From Algoriphagus sp. (GTDB lineage: Bacteria > Bacteroidota > Bacteroidia > Cytophagales > Cyclobacteriaceae): a stretch of DNA of 64,000 nucleotides. The DNA is taken from positions 122,540 to 186,539 of the forward strand of contig JAJTDZ010000002.1 in assembly GCA_021298245.1 (NCBI GenBank). The letters are read 5' to 3'. A program made the position numbers and the translations under genes. The stretch's first letter is position 1; each line of letters starts with the position of its first letter. This document shows positions 50,246 to 60,623 of the stretch, piece by piece. The notes below the pieces were generated by a model that had not been told where the DNA came from, did no database searches, and saw nothing but the letters and a program-made list of their open reading frames with translations.

Positions 50246-51517
50246 TCAGATGCTATCAAATCCCAAATAGGAATGCAAAACCTTTGGCATCTTAATTCCA
50301 TGGGGAGTTTGATTGTTTTCCAAGATAGCTGCTACAATCCTTGGCAAGGCCAATGCACTCCCGTTTAGAGTATGTGCCAATTGAGGTTTTTTATCTTCTT
50401 CCTTCCAGCGTAACTTCAATCGGTTGGCTTGGTAGGTCTCAAAATTAGAAACCGAGCTTACTTCTAGCCAACGTTCTTGAGCAGCAGAATACACCTCCAT
50501 ATCATAAGTCATGGCAGAGGTAAAGCCCATATCTCCTCCGCAAAGTCGAAGGACCCGATAAGGTAGTTCAAGCTTGTTCAACAAGCCCTGTACATAGGAG
50601 CTCATTTCTTCCAAAGCAGCATAAGATGCTTCGGGATGGGTAATTTGGACAATCTCCACCTTGTCAAATTGGTGTAGCCTATTTAGGCCTCGAACATGAG
50701 CCCCCCAAGAGCCCGCTTCCCTTCGAAAGCAAGGGGTATATCCTACGTTCTTGATGGGAAGATCGCTACGGTTGACAATCACATCCCTGTACAAATTGGT
50801 AATGGGTACTTCTGCGGTGGGAATCAAGTACAATTGATCGGCTTGGGCAAAGTACATCTGCCCTTCCTTGTCAGGCAATTGCCCCGTTCCATATCCTGAA
50901 TCCTCATTGACAAGGATGGGAGGTTGCACTTCAAGATAGCCTTGAGCTTGTGCTTGATCTAGAAAAAAATTAATCAAGGCCCGTTGTAGCCTTGCCCCTT
51001 TCCCTTTGTAGACAGGAAATCCAGCTCCAGTAATTTTTACTCCAAGATCAAAATCAATTATGTCGTACTTTTTGATTAATTCCCAATGAGGCAGTTTTCC
51101 CTCAAAAAGGGCAGGTATCACTCCCTCTTGCTTTATTACCTCATTATCTTCTGCCGATTTCCCTGCTGGCACGGTCTCCTGAGGCACGTTGGGCAAGGTG
51201 TATAACAGCGCTTTTAACTGTTGCTCCACATGCTCATGCTGATCCTCCACATCCTTGATTTGTCCTTTGATCAGGGTGGTTTTTTCTCTAATAGCTGTGG
51301 CTTCAGCTTGCTTTCCTTCTTTCATCAAAACACCAATCTCCTTGGATATCGTATTGGATTCTGCTTGCAATTGATCCCTTTGGGTTTGACAAGCTTTTCT
51401 TTTATCGTCCAAAGCAAGTACCTGCTGCAAGGTGTTTTCTACCTGAGGCAGGTTTCTTTTTTGTAGCCCAAGAAGGACTTGATGGTAGTTTTCTCGGATA
51501 TGTTGAACTAAAAGCAT
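50246..51517 (-). CDS. serS: Seryl-tRNA synthetase
   Basis: N-terminal coiled coil; CFRREAGSWGAHVRGLNRLHQFDKVE; HTLNGSALALPRIVAAILENNQ. Confidence 0.98.
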   Translation of the reverse strand: MLLVQHIRENYHQVLLGLQKRNLPQVENTLQQVLALDDKRKACQTQRDQLQAESNTISKEIGVLMKEGKQAEATAIREKTTLIKGQIKDVEDQHEHVEQQLKALLYTLPNVPQETVPAGKSAEDNEVIKQEGVIPALFEGKLPHWELIKKYDIIDFDLGVKITGAGFPVYKGKGARLQRALINFFLDQAQAQGYLEVQPPILVNEDSGYGTGQLPDKEGQMYFAQADQLYLIPTAEVPITNLYRDVIVNRSDLPIKNVGYTPCFRREAGSWGAHVRGLNRLHQFDKVEIVQITHPEASYAALEEMSSYVQGLLNKLELPYRVLRLCGGDMGFTSAMTYDMEVYSAAQERWLEVSSVSNFETYQANRLKLRWKEEDKKPQLAHTLNGSALALPRIVAAILENNQTPHGIKMPKVLHSYLGFDSI

Positions 51518-51553
51518 GAAGAAAATTGGGATTTAAGATCCAAAGATAAGCAC

Positions 51554-52321
51554 TTATCGGACAAAGACCGTCTTGGTGCTGCTAGAGAAAGGTCCATCTA
51601 ATTCCTTGTTGTCCTTTCGAAGCAATTGAATTTTAAGTTGATGGTCTCCTTTTGGAAGATTAGTAATTCGGATAGAATTAGGCGAAGTAACTTCGGTACT
51701 GTCTCCACCGATGAGGACCTTTACTTTCAAATTATCCAATGCCAAGTCTCCTCCCAAAATCAAAAAATCGAGTAAAAGAGGCTCTCCAAAAGCCAAAATT
51801 TGTCCATTTTTTGGAAGATTTACAGCTATATAAGGTTCTGCAGAATAGGGGAAAGCTCGAGAGTCACCTACCATAAAATCCCGATCCACATAATTTCCAA
51901 AATTTTTGAGTGCAAATCCCTTTTCATCTACCAAATAGGCAACTACTCGGTAAGTGCCTCGAGTCAATTCTTTTTGGAAAATTGGCGAGGAATATCCCTC
52001 TGGATCACTTCCATTCAAAATCATCCTAAGCCTAGGACTAGAGGTAGAGGCAGCCCGGAGAGGGAAATTTTTTACATTAAACTCAAAGGGGACCTTGCCT
52101 GGTTTAAAAATTTGATTTCCTAGTGGAGTGTATAGCTCTACCATGGCATCGGGATAAAAGGCCAATGAATCCATGCTACTAAAAGAAAGCTGAAGCGAAT
52201 CTGAAGTAGCTTGGACCACTTGTACACTATCTTGAGCAGTTTGCGCCCTCTCCTTGTTGTCAGCAGCACAAGAACTCAGTAATAAAGAAAAGACCACAAA
52301 GGAAAAAAGGATTTTATTCAT
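51554..52321 (-). CDS. Conserved lipoprotein of unknown function
   Basis: MNKILFSFVVFSLLLSSCAADN lipobox; beta-rich body. Confidence 0.75.
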   Translation of the reverse strand: MNKILFSFVVFSLLLSSCAADNKERAQTAQDSVQVVQATSDSLQLSFSSMDSLAFYPDAMVELYTPLGNQIFKPGKVPFEFNVKNFPLRAASTSSPRLRMILNGSDPEGYSSPIFQKELTRGTYRVVAYLVDEKGFALKNFGNYVDRDFMVGDSRAFPYSAEPYIAVNLPKNGQILAFGEPLLLDFLILGGDLALDNLKVKVLIGGDSTEVTSPNSIRITNLPKGDHQLKIQLLRKDNKELDGPFSSSTKTVFVR

Positions 52322-52398
52322 GAAATCTCCAAGATTGATACTAAAGATATTTATTTTTGAAGAATTCAAGTGAAGTATTACGTAAACTACCCTCTTCT

Positions 52399-53376
52399 AT
52401 GGACATCTTATTTGATGAAGTTCCAAGTCTAGATCTCGCAGATTTCACATCTGGTAATCCGGATAAAAAAAATGCCTTTGTAAAAAAACTGGGTGAAGCC
52501 TATCAAAATATTGGTTTTGTGGCTATCAAAAATCATGGTCTTTCTCAGGAGCTACAAGACAGATTGTATGCCTCCATTACTTCCTTTTTTTCTCTCCCCG
52601 ATGAAGTAAAAGGAAAATACGAAAAACCTGAAATTGGTTATCAAAGAGGTTACACGGGAAAGGGCAAGGAACATGCCAAAGGAAGGAATACTGGTGATTT
52701 GAAAGAATTTTACCATGTAGGTCAGGAAGTTTCTTTGATTCCTGACGCTGATCCAGTAAAATCTGAATATCCTGAAAACCTTTGGCCAGAAGAAATACCA
52801 AACTTTAAGCAAGATGCTGTGGAAGCTTACCAGACCTTAGAGTATGCTGGCAGACAAATGCTCAAAGCTATTGCCCTGCATTTGGGTTTGGAAGAGTCCT
52901 ATTTTGAAGACAAGGTGATTCGTGGCAATTCTATCCTTCGGCAAATCCATTATTTTCCTATTGATAATCCTGATGCGGTCCCTGCAGATGCGGTTAGAGC
53001 CGCAGAACACGGAGACATCAATTTGATCACCTTACTTATGGGAGCAAGCGCAGATGGACTACAAGTCCTTCGAAAAGATGGAAAATGGATTCCCATCACA
53101 GCACTCCCAGATCAATTGGTAGTCAATGTTGGGGACATGCTGGAGCGACTTACCAACAAAAAACTCAAGTCAACCATCCATCGGGTGGTCAATCCCCCAC
53201 GTGAAAAGATGCATACCAGCCGATATTCCATTCCCTTTTTCATGCATCCACGGTCCGAGATGGATCTTTCTTGCCTAGACAGTTGCATTTCCGGAGCCCA
53301 CCCGAAGCAATTTCCAGACATTACAGCAGGAGAATTTCTTGAGGAAAGGCTTCGTGAATTAGGCTTAAGAAAATAA
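52399..53376 (+). CDS. Isopenicillin N synthase-like 2OG-Fe(II)/non-heme iron oxygenase
   Basis: GFVAIKNHGL, RQIHYFP, AAEHGDINLITLLMG (HxD), HRVVNPPREKMHTSRYSIPFFMHP. Confidence 0.92.
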   Translation: MDILFDEVPSLDLADFTSGNPDKKNAFVKKLGEAYQNIGFVAIKNHGLSQELQDRLYASITSFFSLPDEVKGKYEKPEIGYQRGYTGKGKEHAKGRNTGDLKEFYHVGQEVSLIPDADPVKSEYPENLWPEEIPNFKQDAVEAYQTLEYAGRQMLKAIALHLGLEESYFEDKVIRGNSILRQIHYFPIDNPDAVPADAVRAAEHGDINLITLLMGASADGLQVLRKDGKWIPITALPDQLVVNVGDMLERLTNKKLKSTIHRVVNPPREKMHTSRYSIPFFMHPRSEMDLSCLDSCISGAHPKQFPDITAGEFLEERLRELGLRK

Positions 53377-53377
53377 C

Positions 53378-54577
53378 ATGTCCGTTCGTAGGGTCAGATA
53401 CTACGTTTTTTTAAAGGATATTCTTACCCTATCGCTTACTGCATTTGGGGGGCCTCAAGCCTTATTGGCCATGATTTTAGAAAGAATGGTCAATAAGAGA
53501 GGTTATATTCAAGAGGAGGAATTATGGGAACTTAATGCTCTTTGCCAAATGCTCCCAGGTCCAGCTTCTACCCAATTGATTACCGCCATAGGTTTACGAG
53601 TAGGTGGACCCAAACTCGCTTACCTCACCCTATTGGTCTGGATCCTACCGGCTACCTTGGTGATGATTTCGGCGGCTATTCTAATAGATTTTTTAAAAGA
53701 AAAAACCCCTGGGGCACTAAATTTTGCCCAATTTATACAGCCTATGGCCATAGGTTTTATCATTTTTGCTGCGCAAAAAACCATAGGTAAAACAGTAAAA
53801 AGTACAGAGGCTACCATCCTGATGCTGTTGGCAGCCTTTGTTAGTTTTTTCTACAGTTCCCCTTACCTATTTCCAATCATGCTTCTTCTGGGAGGCCTTA
53901 GCACTGCAATCAAGTACAAAAATCAACCCAAGGTAGAAGAGGACAAATCCCTTCAAATCAAGTGGAGCAATTTTTACCTATGGGCCGGAGTTTTGTTGAG
54001 TGCTGCCATAGCTGGGGCCATCACCAAAAACCAAAGCATTATTCTTTTTGAAAATTTTTATAGAAACGGAAGCTTAATTTTCGGTGGAGGTCAAGTGCTG
54101 GTACCCTACCTGTATACTGAGTTTGTAGACTTTAAAAAATTTCTCTCTTCTGAGGAGTTTTTAACAGGGTATGCCATTTCTCAAGGTATTCCTGGCCCTA
54201 CCTTTTCGATTGCCTCCTATATTGGAGCCCTTTCCATGAGGGATTTGGGGATAGGGGGATTTGTCCTAGGCGGGCTGATTGGGAGTGCTGGGATTTTCCT
54301 CCCTGGCATCTTCATGATTTTCTTCGTCATTCGTTTTTGGGACCAACTCAAGCTATATAGACCTGTAAGGGCTGCGCTAGAAGGGATCAATGCGGTCTCA
54401 TGTGGAATGCTAATCGCCGCTGCCTACTTGCTGTTTGAGCCTCTTGAAGCTAATTTTATTCATATTTTCTTTATTCTGAGCACCTATTCCTTACTTCAAT
54501 TCACCAAAATATCCTCTCCTGTCATCGTTACTGGAGGTATTTTTCTCGGAATTTTGGCTCAGTACTTTTTTTCTTAA
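53378..54577 (+). CDS. chrA: Chromate transporter family protein (two-domain ChrA)
   Basis: LTAFGGPQALLAMILERMV, CQMLPGPASTQLITAIGLRVGG, FGGGQVLVPYL, QGIPGPTFSIASYIG. Confidence 0.93.
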   Translation: MSVRRVRYYVFLKDILTLSLTAFGGPQALLAMILERMVNKRGYIQEEELWELNALCQMLPGPASTQLITAIGLRVGGPKLAYLTLLVWILPATLVMISAAILIDFLKEKTPGALNFAQFIQPMAIGFIIFAAQKTIGKTVKSTEATILMLLAAFVSFFYSSPYLFPIMLLLGGLSTAIKYKNQPKVEEDKSLQIKWSNFYLWAGVLLSAAIAGAITKNQSIILFENFYRNGSLIFGGGQVLVPYLYTEFVDFKKFLSSEEFLTGYAISQGIPGPTFSIASYIGALSMRDLGIGGFVLGGLIGSAGIFLPGIFMIFFVIRFWDQLKLYRPVRAALEGINAVSCGMLIAAAYLLFEPLEANFIHIFFILSTYSLLQFTKISSPVIVTGGIFLGILAQYFFS

Positions 54578-54655
54578 GTGCCTTATTTAAGTAGAAGTAA
54601 CAAGATACCCTTCAAAACCGTTTTGTGTTTAGATTGGAATTCCTAACTTTCTTTC

Positions 54656-55321
54656 ATGCAAGCTTCAGAATTTATAGATCATCAGGTTCCTGTGCTTAAA
54701 AAAACCGATGTTGTAGGTACAGCATTGAGCTGGATGGAAGAACTCCGTGTAGATGCCTTACCTGTCACAGATTGCAGGAAGTTTTTGGGATTTGTGGACC
54801 AAGAAGTGCTGGAAGAACTGCCCAATTCTTTGGAGACTTTGGACCAGGTACCTTTGGAAAATTCATCTTGCTGGGTTATTGAAGGAAAGCACCTTTACGA
54901 TCTCCTAGGTGTTGCATATACTCATCATTCCAAATGGGTGGCTGTAGTAGATCGTAACATGCAATACCTTGGAGTAGTCCCTATAGAGAAAGCCATTGAA
55001 ACTATAGTAAAAGACTTATCAGCCCATATTGAAGGGAGTGTTCTTTCCCTTTCTATGCAAATCAAAGAATATCAACTTTCAGAAATTGCAAGGCTAGTGG
55101 AGTCTGAAAATGCAAAAATCCTGAGCTGCCTAGTATCTTCAAATCCTATTGACTCCACTGCCATTGAGGTGATCATAAAGTTAGATAAAGTGGATGTGCG
55201 CCATATCAAAGCCACCCTAGAGCGATTTGGCTATAGGGTAAGGGAGTATTTTCGAGAAGATGCCGCTATTTCCACAGAAGAAGAGCGAATCGGCAATTTG
55301 CTCAGATTTTTAGATATTTAA
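54656..55321 (+). CDS. CBS domain-containing protein
   Basis: Tandem CBS-like segments followed by an ACT-like C-terminus; abuts the NAD kinase gene. Confidence 0.8.
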   Translation: MQASEFIDHQVPVLKKTDVVGTALSWMEELRVDALPVTDCRKFLGFVDQEVLEELPNSLETLDQVPLENSSCWVIEGKHLYDLLGVAYTHHSKWVAVVDRNMQYLGVVPIEKAIETIVKDLSAHIEGSVLSLSMQIKEYQLSEIARLVESENAKILSCLVSSNPIDSTAIEVIIKLDKVDVRHIKATLERFGYRVREYFREDAAISTEEERIGNLLRFLDI

Positions 55322-55324
55322 GTC

Positions 55325-56200
55325 ATGAATGTAGCCTTGCACGGGCTTTCCCTGAAAGCAGAATTTTTGCCAGCCATTCGTGGGCTATTCACCCAACTTC
55401 ACTCTTTGGGAATCGAGGTACGTCTTACCCCTGCATTAGAAACTCAACTCCAATTGCTTGGTCTCCCTTTGCCAACCTATAAGGTATTGAATCAGCAAGA
55501 AGATTATGTTGGTCTTGATTTTATGCTCTCTATCGGTGGAGACGGAACACTTTTGGATACCGTATGCCTGGTAGGAAGTAAAGAAATCCCCATTTTGGGA
55601 TTAAATACTGGAAGACTTGGATTTTTGGCCACCGTGGCTACCAACAAAATTGAAGAGGCCATCCTTCAATTGGCCAAGGGCAATTTCCAACTAGAATCAA
55701 GGACCCTTCTGTCTCTACATAGCTCGAAAAAAATTTTTAACGGAATGAATTTCGCTCTTAATGAATTTACAATTCATAAAAAAGACACTTCTTCCATGAT
55801 CACAGTACATACCTATATCGACGGTATGTACCTCAACTCTTATTGGTCAGACGGGCTCATTGTAGCTACACCCACAGGCTCTACGGGATATTCATTGAGT
55901 TGTGGAGGACCTTTGATTACTCCTGGAGCAAAGAATTTTGTAATTACCCCTGTAAGTCCTCATAATCTTAATGTACGTCCCATCATCGTTTCTGATGAGT
56001 CCGAAATCAGTTTCGAAATCGAGGGCAGAACAGATAAGTTTATGATCTCTTTAGATTCAAGGTCGACGAGTATTTCTTCAGAAGTGAAATTAACAGTAAA
56101 AAAAGAAGTCTTTTGTGCAAAATTAGTGAAATTGCCTACCTACCATTTCTTTGATACCCTGAGACAAAAGTTAAATTGGGGTTTGGATATGAGAAATTAA
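55325..56200 (+). CDS. nadK: NAD kinase
   Basis: LSIGGDGTLLDTV (GGDG), LGLNTGRLGFLA, TPTGSTGYSLSCGGPLITP. Confidence 0.96.
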   Translation: MNVALHGLSLKAEFLPAIRGLFTQLHSLGIEVRLTPALETQLQLLGLPLPTYKVLNQQEDYVGLDFMLSIGGDGTLLDTVCLVGSKEIPILGLNTGRLGFLATVATNKIEEAILQLAKGNFQLESRTLLSLHSSKKIFNGMNFALNEFTIHKKDTSSMITVHTYIDGMYLNSYWSDGLIVATPTGSTGYSLSCGGPLITPGAKNFVITPVSPHNLNVRPIIVSDESEISFEIEGRTDKFMISLDSRSTSISSEVKLTVKKEVFCAKLVKLPTYHFFDTLRQKLNWGLDMRN

Positions 56201-56290
56201 AAAATTTAACGCTGGAGCTTAACAATAATTAACCCTCTACATACCTATCTTCATTTTTTAAACGTTTGGTCCTGTATAACTTGCATCGTC

Positions 56291-57049
56291 TTGAAAAAAG
56301 TCAACTCTAAGCGTATTATTCTATTGCTAGTTGCCTGTCTCTTGGCTTACGCTCCTTTATACTCTGGCTTTGCACAAAGTTATGAAGTTGGGGCGGGCAT
56401 AGGAACAGCAGTCTATTCGGGAGATATGCTACGCAAGATTGACTATGGCCAAAATGGCCTTCAAGGAACGTTATTTGGCAAGAGAAATTTTGACAATGTG
56501 TGGAGCTTAAGGCTTGGAGTAAATATGGCTGAGCTAATGGCTGCCGATAGCATTCGGCCCATTGACGCAGTAGCATCACTTCGAAATGCACACTTCAAGG
56601 GGCGAGTCACCGAACTATCGGCTATCATGGAGTTTAATTTCCTAGATTTTGTCAACCATAAGAGTGAATTTAGGTATTCTCCCTATGCTTTTTTTGGAGT
56701 TGGCATGTCTTTCTTATCGGCAGACGGTCGAGTAAACGCTAGCCTACCTGTTGAACCCTACGAGGTTTCCACAGTAGTTATTCCTTTTGGAGGCGGGATA
56801 AAGTACATGCTCTCCGAAAACCTTACCCTCGGATTAGAACTTGGATTCAGGCCAAGCCTTTCGGATTACCTAGACAAACTAGACAGTTCCCTTCCGGCAC
56901 AATCTAGGTATGCCCTTCCACTAGATCCTAAAAGCAAAGTTCTTCCGGAAGGATTAACTTATGGCAATCCTTACACGAAAGATTGGTATTATTTTATAGG
57001 GCTTACCCTAAGCCATACCCTCACCAAGGCCAGGTGCTACACCTATTAA
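56291..57049 (+). CDS. DUF6089-like outer-membrane beta-barrel protein
   Basis: Signal peptide; YEVGAGIGTAVYSGDM..., FGGGIKYMLSENLTLGLELGFRPS; between nadK and uppS. Confidence 0.82.
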   Translation: MKKVNSKRIILLLVACLLAYAPLYSGFAQSYEVGAGIGTAVYSGDMLRKIDYGQNGLQGTLFGKRNFDNVWSLRLGVNMAELMAADSIRPIDAVASLRNAHFKGRVTELSAIMEFNFLDFVNHKSEFRYSPYAFFGVGMSFLSADGRVNASLPVEPYEVSTVVIPFGGGIKYMLSENLTLGLELGFRPSLSDYLDKLDSSLPAQSRYALPLDPKSKVLPEGLTYGNPYTKDWYYFIGLTLSHTLTKARCYTY

Positions 57050-57130
57050 TTAATTGCAGCGTAGGGGGATTTATTGAAAAAGAAATCCCATTTTTGTACC
57101 TCCAAAAAAGTAGTTTTCTTAGCCACTAAA

Positions 57131-57868
57131 ATGAAGGAAACCTTAGATCGGAGCAATTTACCAAGACACATCGCTATCATCATGGATGGGAATGGGCGCT
57201 GGGCTAAAAAGAAAGGAGCCATGCGCATTTTCGGGCATAGAAATGCCATACAAGCGGTGCGTGAGTCCATAGAAGGAGCGGCAGAGTTGGGTATTGAATA
57301 CCTTACCTTATTTTCTTTTTCTACAGAAAATTGGTCCCGCCCTCAGGAAGAAGTAAAAGCTTTGATGGAATTACTTGTCCAAACCATCCTTGCGGAAGTT
57401 TCGCAAATGATGAAAAATAATATCCGTTTGAATGCCATTGGAGATTTGGCAAGTTTGCCTGGTCAGGCTCATGAAAAATTGGTAGAAACCATGCAAAAAA
57501 CTTCTACCAATACCGGGTTGACTGTTACCTTAGCTTTGAGCTACAGCGGACAGTGGGAACTTACCGAAGCTGCCAAACGCATTGCTCAAAAAGTCTCTGA
57601 AGGTAAATTAAAACCTGAAGAAATCAGTCAAGAAACCTTGGCCAATCATTTGGATACGGCAGGAATCCCTGATCCAGAGCTCATGATTCGCACAAGTGGT
57701 GAATTTAGAATTAGTAATTTTCTGCTTTGGCAGTTGGCCTACACGGAAATGGTTTTTACCCCCGTACTTTGGCCAGATTTTAGAAAAGAAGACCTTTTTG
57801 CTGCGATAGATGATTTTCAAAAGAGAGAAAGAAGATTTGGAAAGACTGGCGAACAAGTAAACTCGTAA
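57131..57868 (+). CDS. uppS: Isoprenyl transferase (undecaprenyl diphosphate synthase)
   Basis: LPRHIAIIMDGNGRWAKKKG; TLFSFSTENWSRP; DPELMIRTSGEFRISNFLLWQLAYTEM. Confidence 0.97.
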   Translation: MKETLDRSNLPRHIAIIMDGNGRWAKKKGAMRIFGHRNAIQAVRESIEGAAELGIEYLTLFSFSTENWSRPQEEVKALMELLVQTILAEVSQMMKNNIRLNAIGDLASLPGQAHEKLVETMQKTSTNTGLTVTLALSYSGQWELTEAAKRIAQKVSEGKLKPEEISQETLANHLDTAGIPDPELMIRTSGEFRISNFLLWQLAYTEMVFTPVLWPDFRKEDLFAAIDDFQKRERRFGKTGEQVNS

Positions 57869-57874
57869 GCGTTG

Positions 57875-59866
57875 ATGAAAAGAAGTATACTCCTTCTGTT
57901 GTGTTTGATATGGACCGTAAGTGCCCTCGCGCAGATTCGCTTGGGCCAAAGTAGGTATGCCTCGCCAAAGCCTATCAATATTTTAGAATTAAACTATGCC
58001 AAACCTCAGAAATTTAGAATAGCAGGCATTAAAGCCGTGGGGCTTTCTACTTTAGATGAAGTCGCCATCATCTCCTTGTCGGGATTGAAAGTGGACGATC
58101 GCATTGAGGTGCCAGGAGATGCCATTTCTGGTGCACTCAAGAAATTGTGGGGGCAAGGAATTATCGGAGATGTCAAAATCCTGGTGACCAAAATCGAGGG
58201 AGAAGACATTTACCTGCTTCTTGACCTCACCGAGCGCCCAAGATTTTCTCGCGTAGAATTTTCAGGGATCAATAAAACGCAGGAGGGAGAACTTCGGGAT
58301 AAAGTAAATATTAGGGGCCGTGTGGTCAGAGACGATGTGCTCAATACGGCCAAGAGAAACATAGAAAAATATTACCTAGACAAAGGCTACCTCAATACAG
58401 AAGTAAAAATCATTCAGGATCGAGATACTACCTTACCCAATAGTGTAAAGCTTCGCTTTGACATAGACCCAAAATCAAAGGTCAAAATCAATGAAATTGC
58501 TATTTATGGCAACAATGAAATCTCCGATAGAGCGATCAAGGGTAAATTAAAGAAAACAAAAGAGCACGCGCGGGTGGCCATATTCAAAGATTTCTACTCC
58601 CGTATCTTGGATGCAGACGCAAAAAGCATTTCTACTTCTGTCTTCAATACCCAGCAAGCTTCAGGAGAACAAGTCAATCAATACATCCACAAAAATTTCA
58701 AATTGAATTTTTTCAATGGGTCCAAATTTATCCCTAAAGAATATAGAAGCGACAAAGAAAAAGCCATCACATTCTACAATAGCAAAGGATTTAGGGATGC
58801 AAAAATCTTAGAAGATTCCGTCTATGATTTTACAGAAAACAAGATCAACATCGATATCTCTTTAGAAGAAGGCAGAAAATATTACTACCGAAACATCACC
58901 TTTACCGGAAATTACATTCATGAGGATGAGGTACTACTGGCCAAATTAGGTATTCAAAAAGGAGACGTTTACGATAAAGAAAAACTAGACAAACGACTCA
59001 ACTATGATCCTCAAAAAGGAGATGATGTAAGTTCCTTATACCAAGACAACGGTTATTTATTTTTTAGTATTGATCCTGTGGAAATCAATGTTTCTGGCGA
59101 TTCTATTGATTTAGAAATGCGAATTTTTGAAGGGCCGCAAGTGACAGTCAATAGCGTGGGCATTAAAGGAAATGACCGTACCTCTGACCACGTGGTCATG
59201 CGTGAAATTCGAATTCTTCCAGGTCAAAAATTCAACCGCAGTCTTTTGGTAAGGACCATTAGAGAGCTTTCTACCCTTGGGTATTTTGACCCAGAAAAAA
59301 TCAATCCTGACCTAAGACCTAATTTTGAAAGTGCCACCGTAGACATCACCTTTGAATTGGAGGAGCGACCCAATGACCAAATTGAGTTATCCGGAGGCTG
59401 GGGAGGATTTTTTGGATTTGTAGGTACTGTAGGATTGGTTTTCAATAATTTCTCCATCAAAAATATTGGGGATTTTAGCAAGTGGGATCCACTTCCTGTT
59501 GGGGATGGTCAAAAACTATCTCTACGCGTTCAAGCTAATGGTCAAGCATTTCAAAACTACTCCCTGTCCTTGAGTGAACCTTGGTTTGGTGGAAAAAAGC
59601 CAAACTCTCTAAGCTTTGCATTCAATCATTCGGTACAGCGTCAGGTAGATTACTTTAACCAAGCCGGAGGAGGAGATTTGGGTTCTTTCAAAATTACCGG
59701 AGTCACCTTAGGCTTATCCAGAAGAATTACCTGGCCAGACGATTACTTTAGCATCAGTAACTCTCTTCAATTCCAAAACTATGAATTATGCTACAGGAAA
59801 TTCAAAAAGTGTTGTTTTAAACACTACAATAGCGAGAAACAACGTAGACAATACCATTTACCCTAG
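57875..59866 (+). CDS. bamA: Outer membrane assembly factor BamA, N-terminal portion (POTRA + partial barrel), apparent frameshift near its 3' end
   Basis: POTRA repeats; LSGGWGGFFGFVGTVGLVFNNFS; last ~25 residues look out of frame. Confidence 0.92.
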   Translation: MKRSILLLLCLIWTVSALAQIRLGQSRYASPKPINILELNYAKPQKFRIAGIKAVGLSTLDEVAIISLSGLKVDDRIEVPGDAISGALKKLWGQGIIGDVKILVTKIEGEDIYLLLDLTERPRFSRVEFSGINKTQEGELRDKVNIRGRVVRDDVLNTAKRNIEKYYLDKGYLNTEVKIIQDRDTTLPNSVKLRFDIDPKSKVKINEIAIYGNNEISDRAIKGKLKKTKEHARVAIFKDFYSRILDADAKSISTSVFNTQQASGEQVNQYIHKNFKLNFFNGSKFIPKEYRSDKEKAITFYNSKGFRDAKILEDSVYDFTENKINIDISLEEGRKYYYRNITFTGNYIHEDEVLLAKLGIQKGDVYDKEKLDKRLNYDPQKGDDVSSLYQDNGYLFFSIDPVEINVSGDSIDLEMRIFEGPQVTVNSVGIKGNDRTSDHVVMREIRILPGQKFNRSLLVRTIRELSTLGYFDPEKINPDLRPNFESATVDITFELEERPNDQIELSGGWGGFFGFVGTVGLVFNNFSIKNIGDFSKWDPLPVGDGQKLSLRVQANGQAFQNYSLSLSEPWFGGKKPNSLSFAFNHSVQRQVDYFNQAGGGDLGSFKITGVTLGLSRRITWPDDYFSISNSLQFQNYELCYRKFKKCCFKHYNSEKQRRQYHLP

Positions 59867-60536
59867 GCAGGGGTCTAATATTATTTTGTCTATGAATTTG
59901 ACTCCTCCCTATGCTAGCTTAAATAATAATTTAAACGAAGAATCTCAAGATCAGGACAAATACAAGTGGCTAGAGTACCACAAGTGGATGTTTGATGCCT
60001 CCTTCTACACCCCTGTTTTTGGTTCCCCCAAATGGGTAGCAAGTGCACGAGCCCATATGGGTTTCTTGGGTTCTTACGGAAATAAACTGGGAATTATCCC
60101 TCTCGAACGCTTTGTCATGGGGGGAGACGGAATGAACTTCAATAACTTTGCGCTTGGGCAGGAAATCATTGGTTTAAGAGGCTACGAAAATCAATCCATC
60201 ACCCCAGGGAGAAGTACTCGAGGCACTGCCAATCCCGACCCTTACGGTGGAGTGGTATACAACAAATACGTCATGGAATTGAGATTTTTAGTATCTCCAA
60301 ATCCCTCTGCTACTATCTTCTTATTGACCTTTGCCGAAGCAGGAAATAACTGGGGCGATTACAAGGATTTTAATCCCTATAACCTCAATAAATCAGCAGG
60401 TGTAGGTGCTAGAATATTTATGCCTGCCTTCGGATTGTTGGGTGTCGATTGGGGCTATGGATTTGATCCCATCCCTGGCACCCTACAGCGCAGTGGACCT
60501 AAATTCCATTTTACGATCGGACAGCAGTTTAGATAA
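59781..60536 (+). CDS. bamA: BamA barrel C-terminal portion in a different frame (continuation of bamA)
   Basis: NVDNTIYPRQGSNIILSM, GGDGMNFNNFALGQEIIGLRGYEN; terminal barrel strand ...FHFTIGQQFR. Confidence 0.88.
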   Translation: MNYATGNSKSVVLNTTIARNNVDNTIYPRQGSNIILSMNLTPPYASLNNNLNEESQDQDKYKWLEYHKWMFDASFYTPVFGSPKWVASARAHMGFLGSYGNKLGIIPLERFVMGGDGMNFNNFALGQEIIGLRGYENQSITPGRSTRGTANPDPYGGVVYNKYVMELRFLVSPNPSATIFLLTFAEAGNNWGDYKDFNPYNLNKSAGVGARIFMPAFGLLGVDWGYGFDPIPGTLQRSGPKFHFTIGQQFR

Positions 60537-60623
60537 TCTTTTCGTTTGACGATCGTTTGTTAAATAATGTTAGGAAAATCCCACATTTCATCCCTTAGAA
60601 TAAAGCAAAATAGAAAGTAAGGC

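Noticed and set aside
52357-52369. Overlapping divergent starts of the lipoprotein and oxygenase ORFs
   Set aside because: Artefact of longest-ORF starts; internal Mets (52321 minus, 52399 plus) fit the signal peptide and oxygenase N-terminus better.
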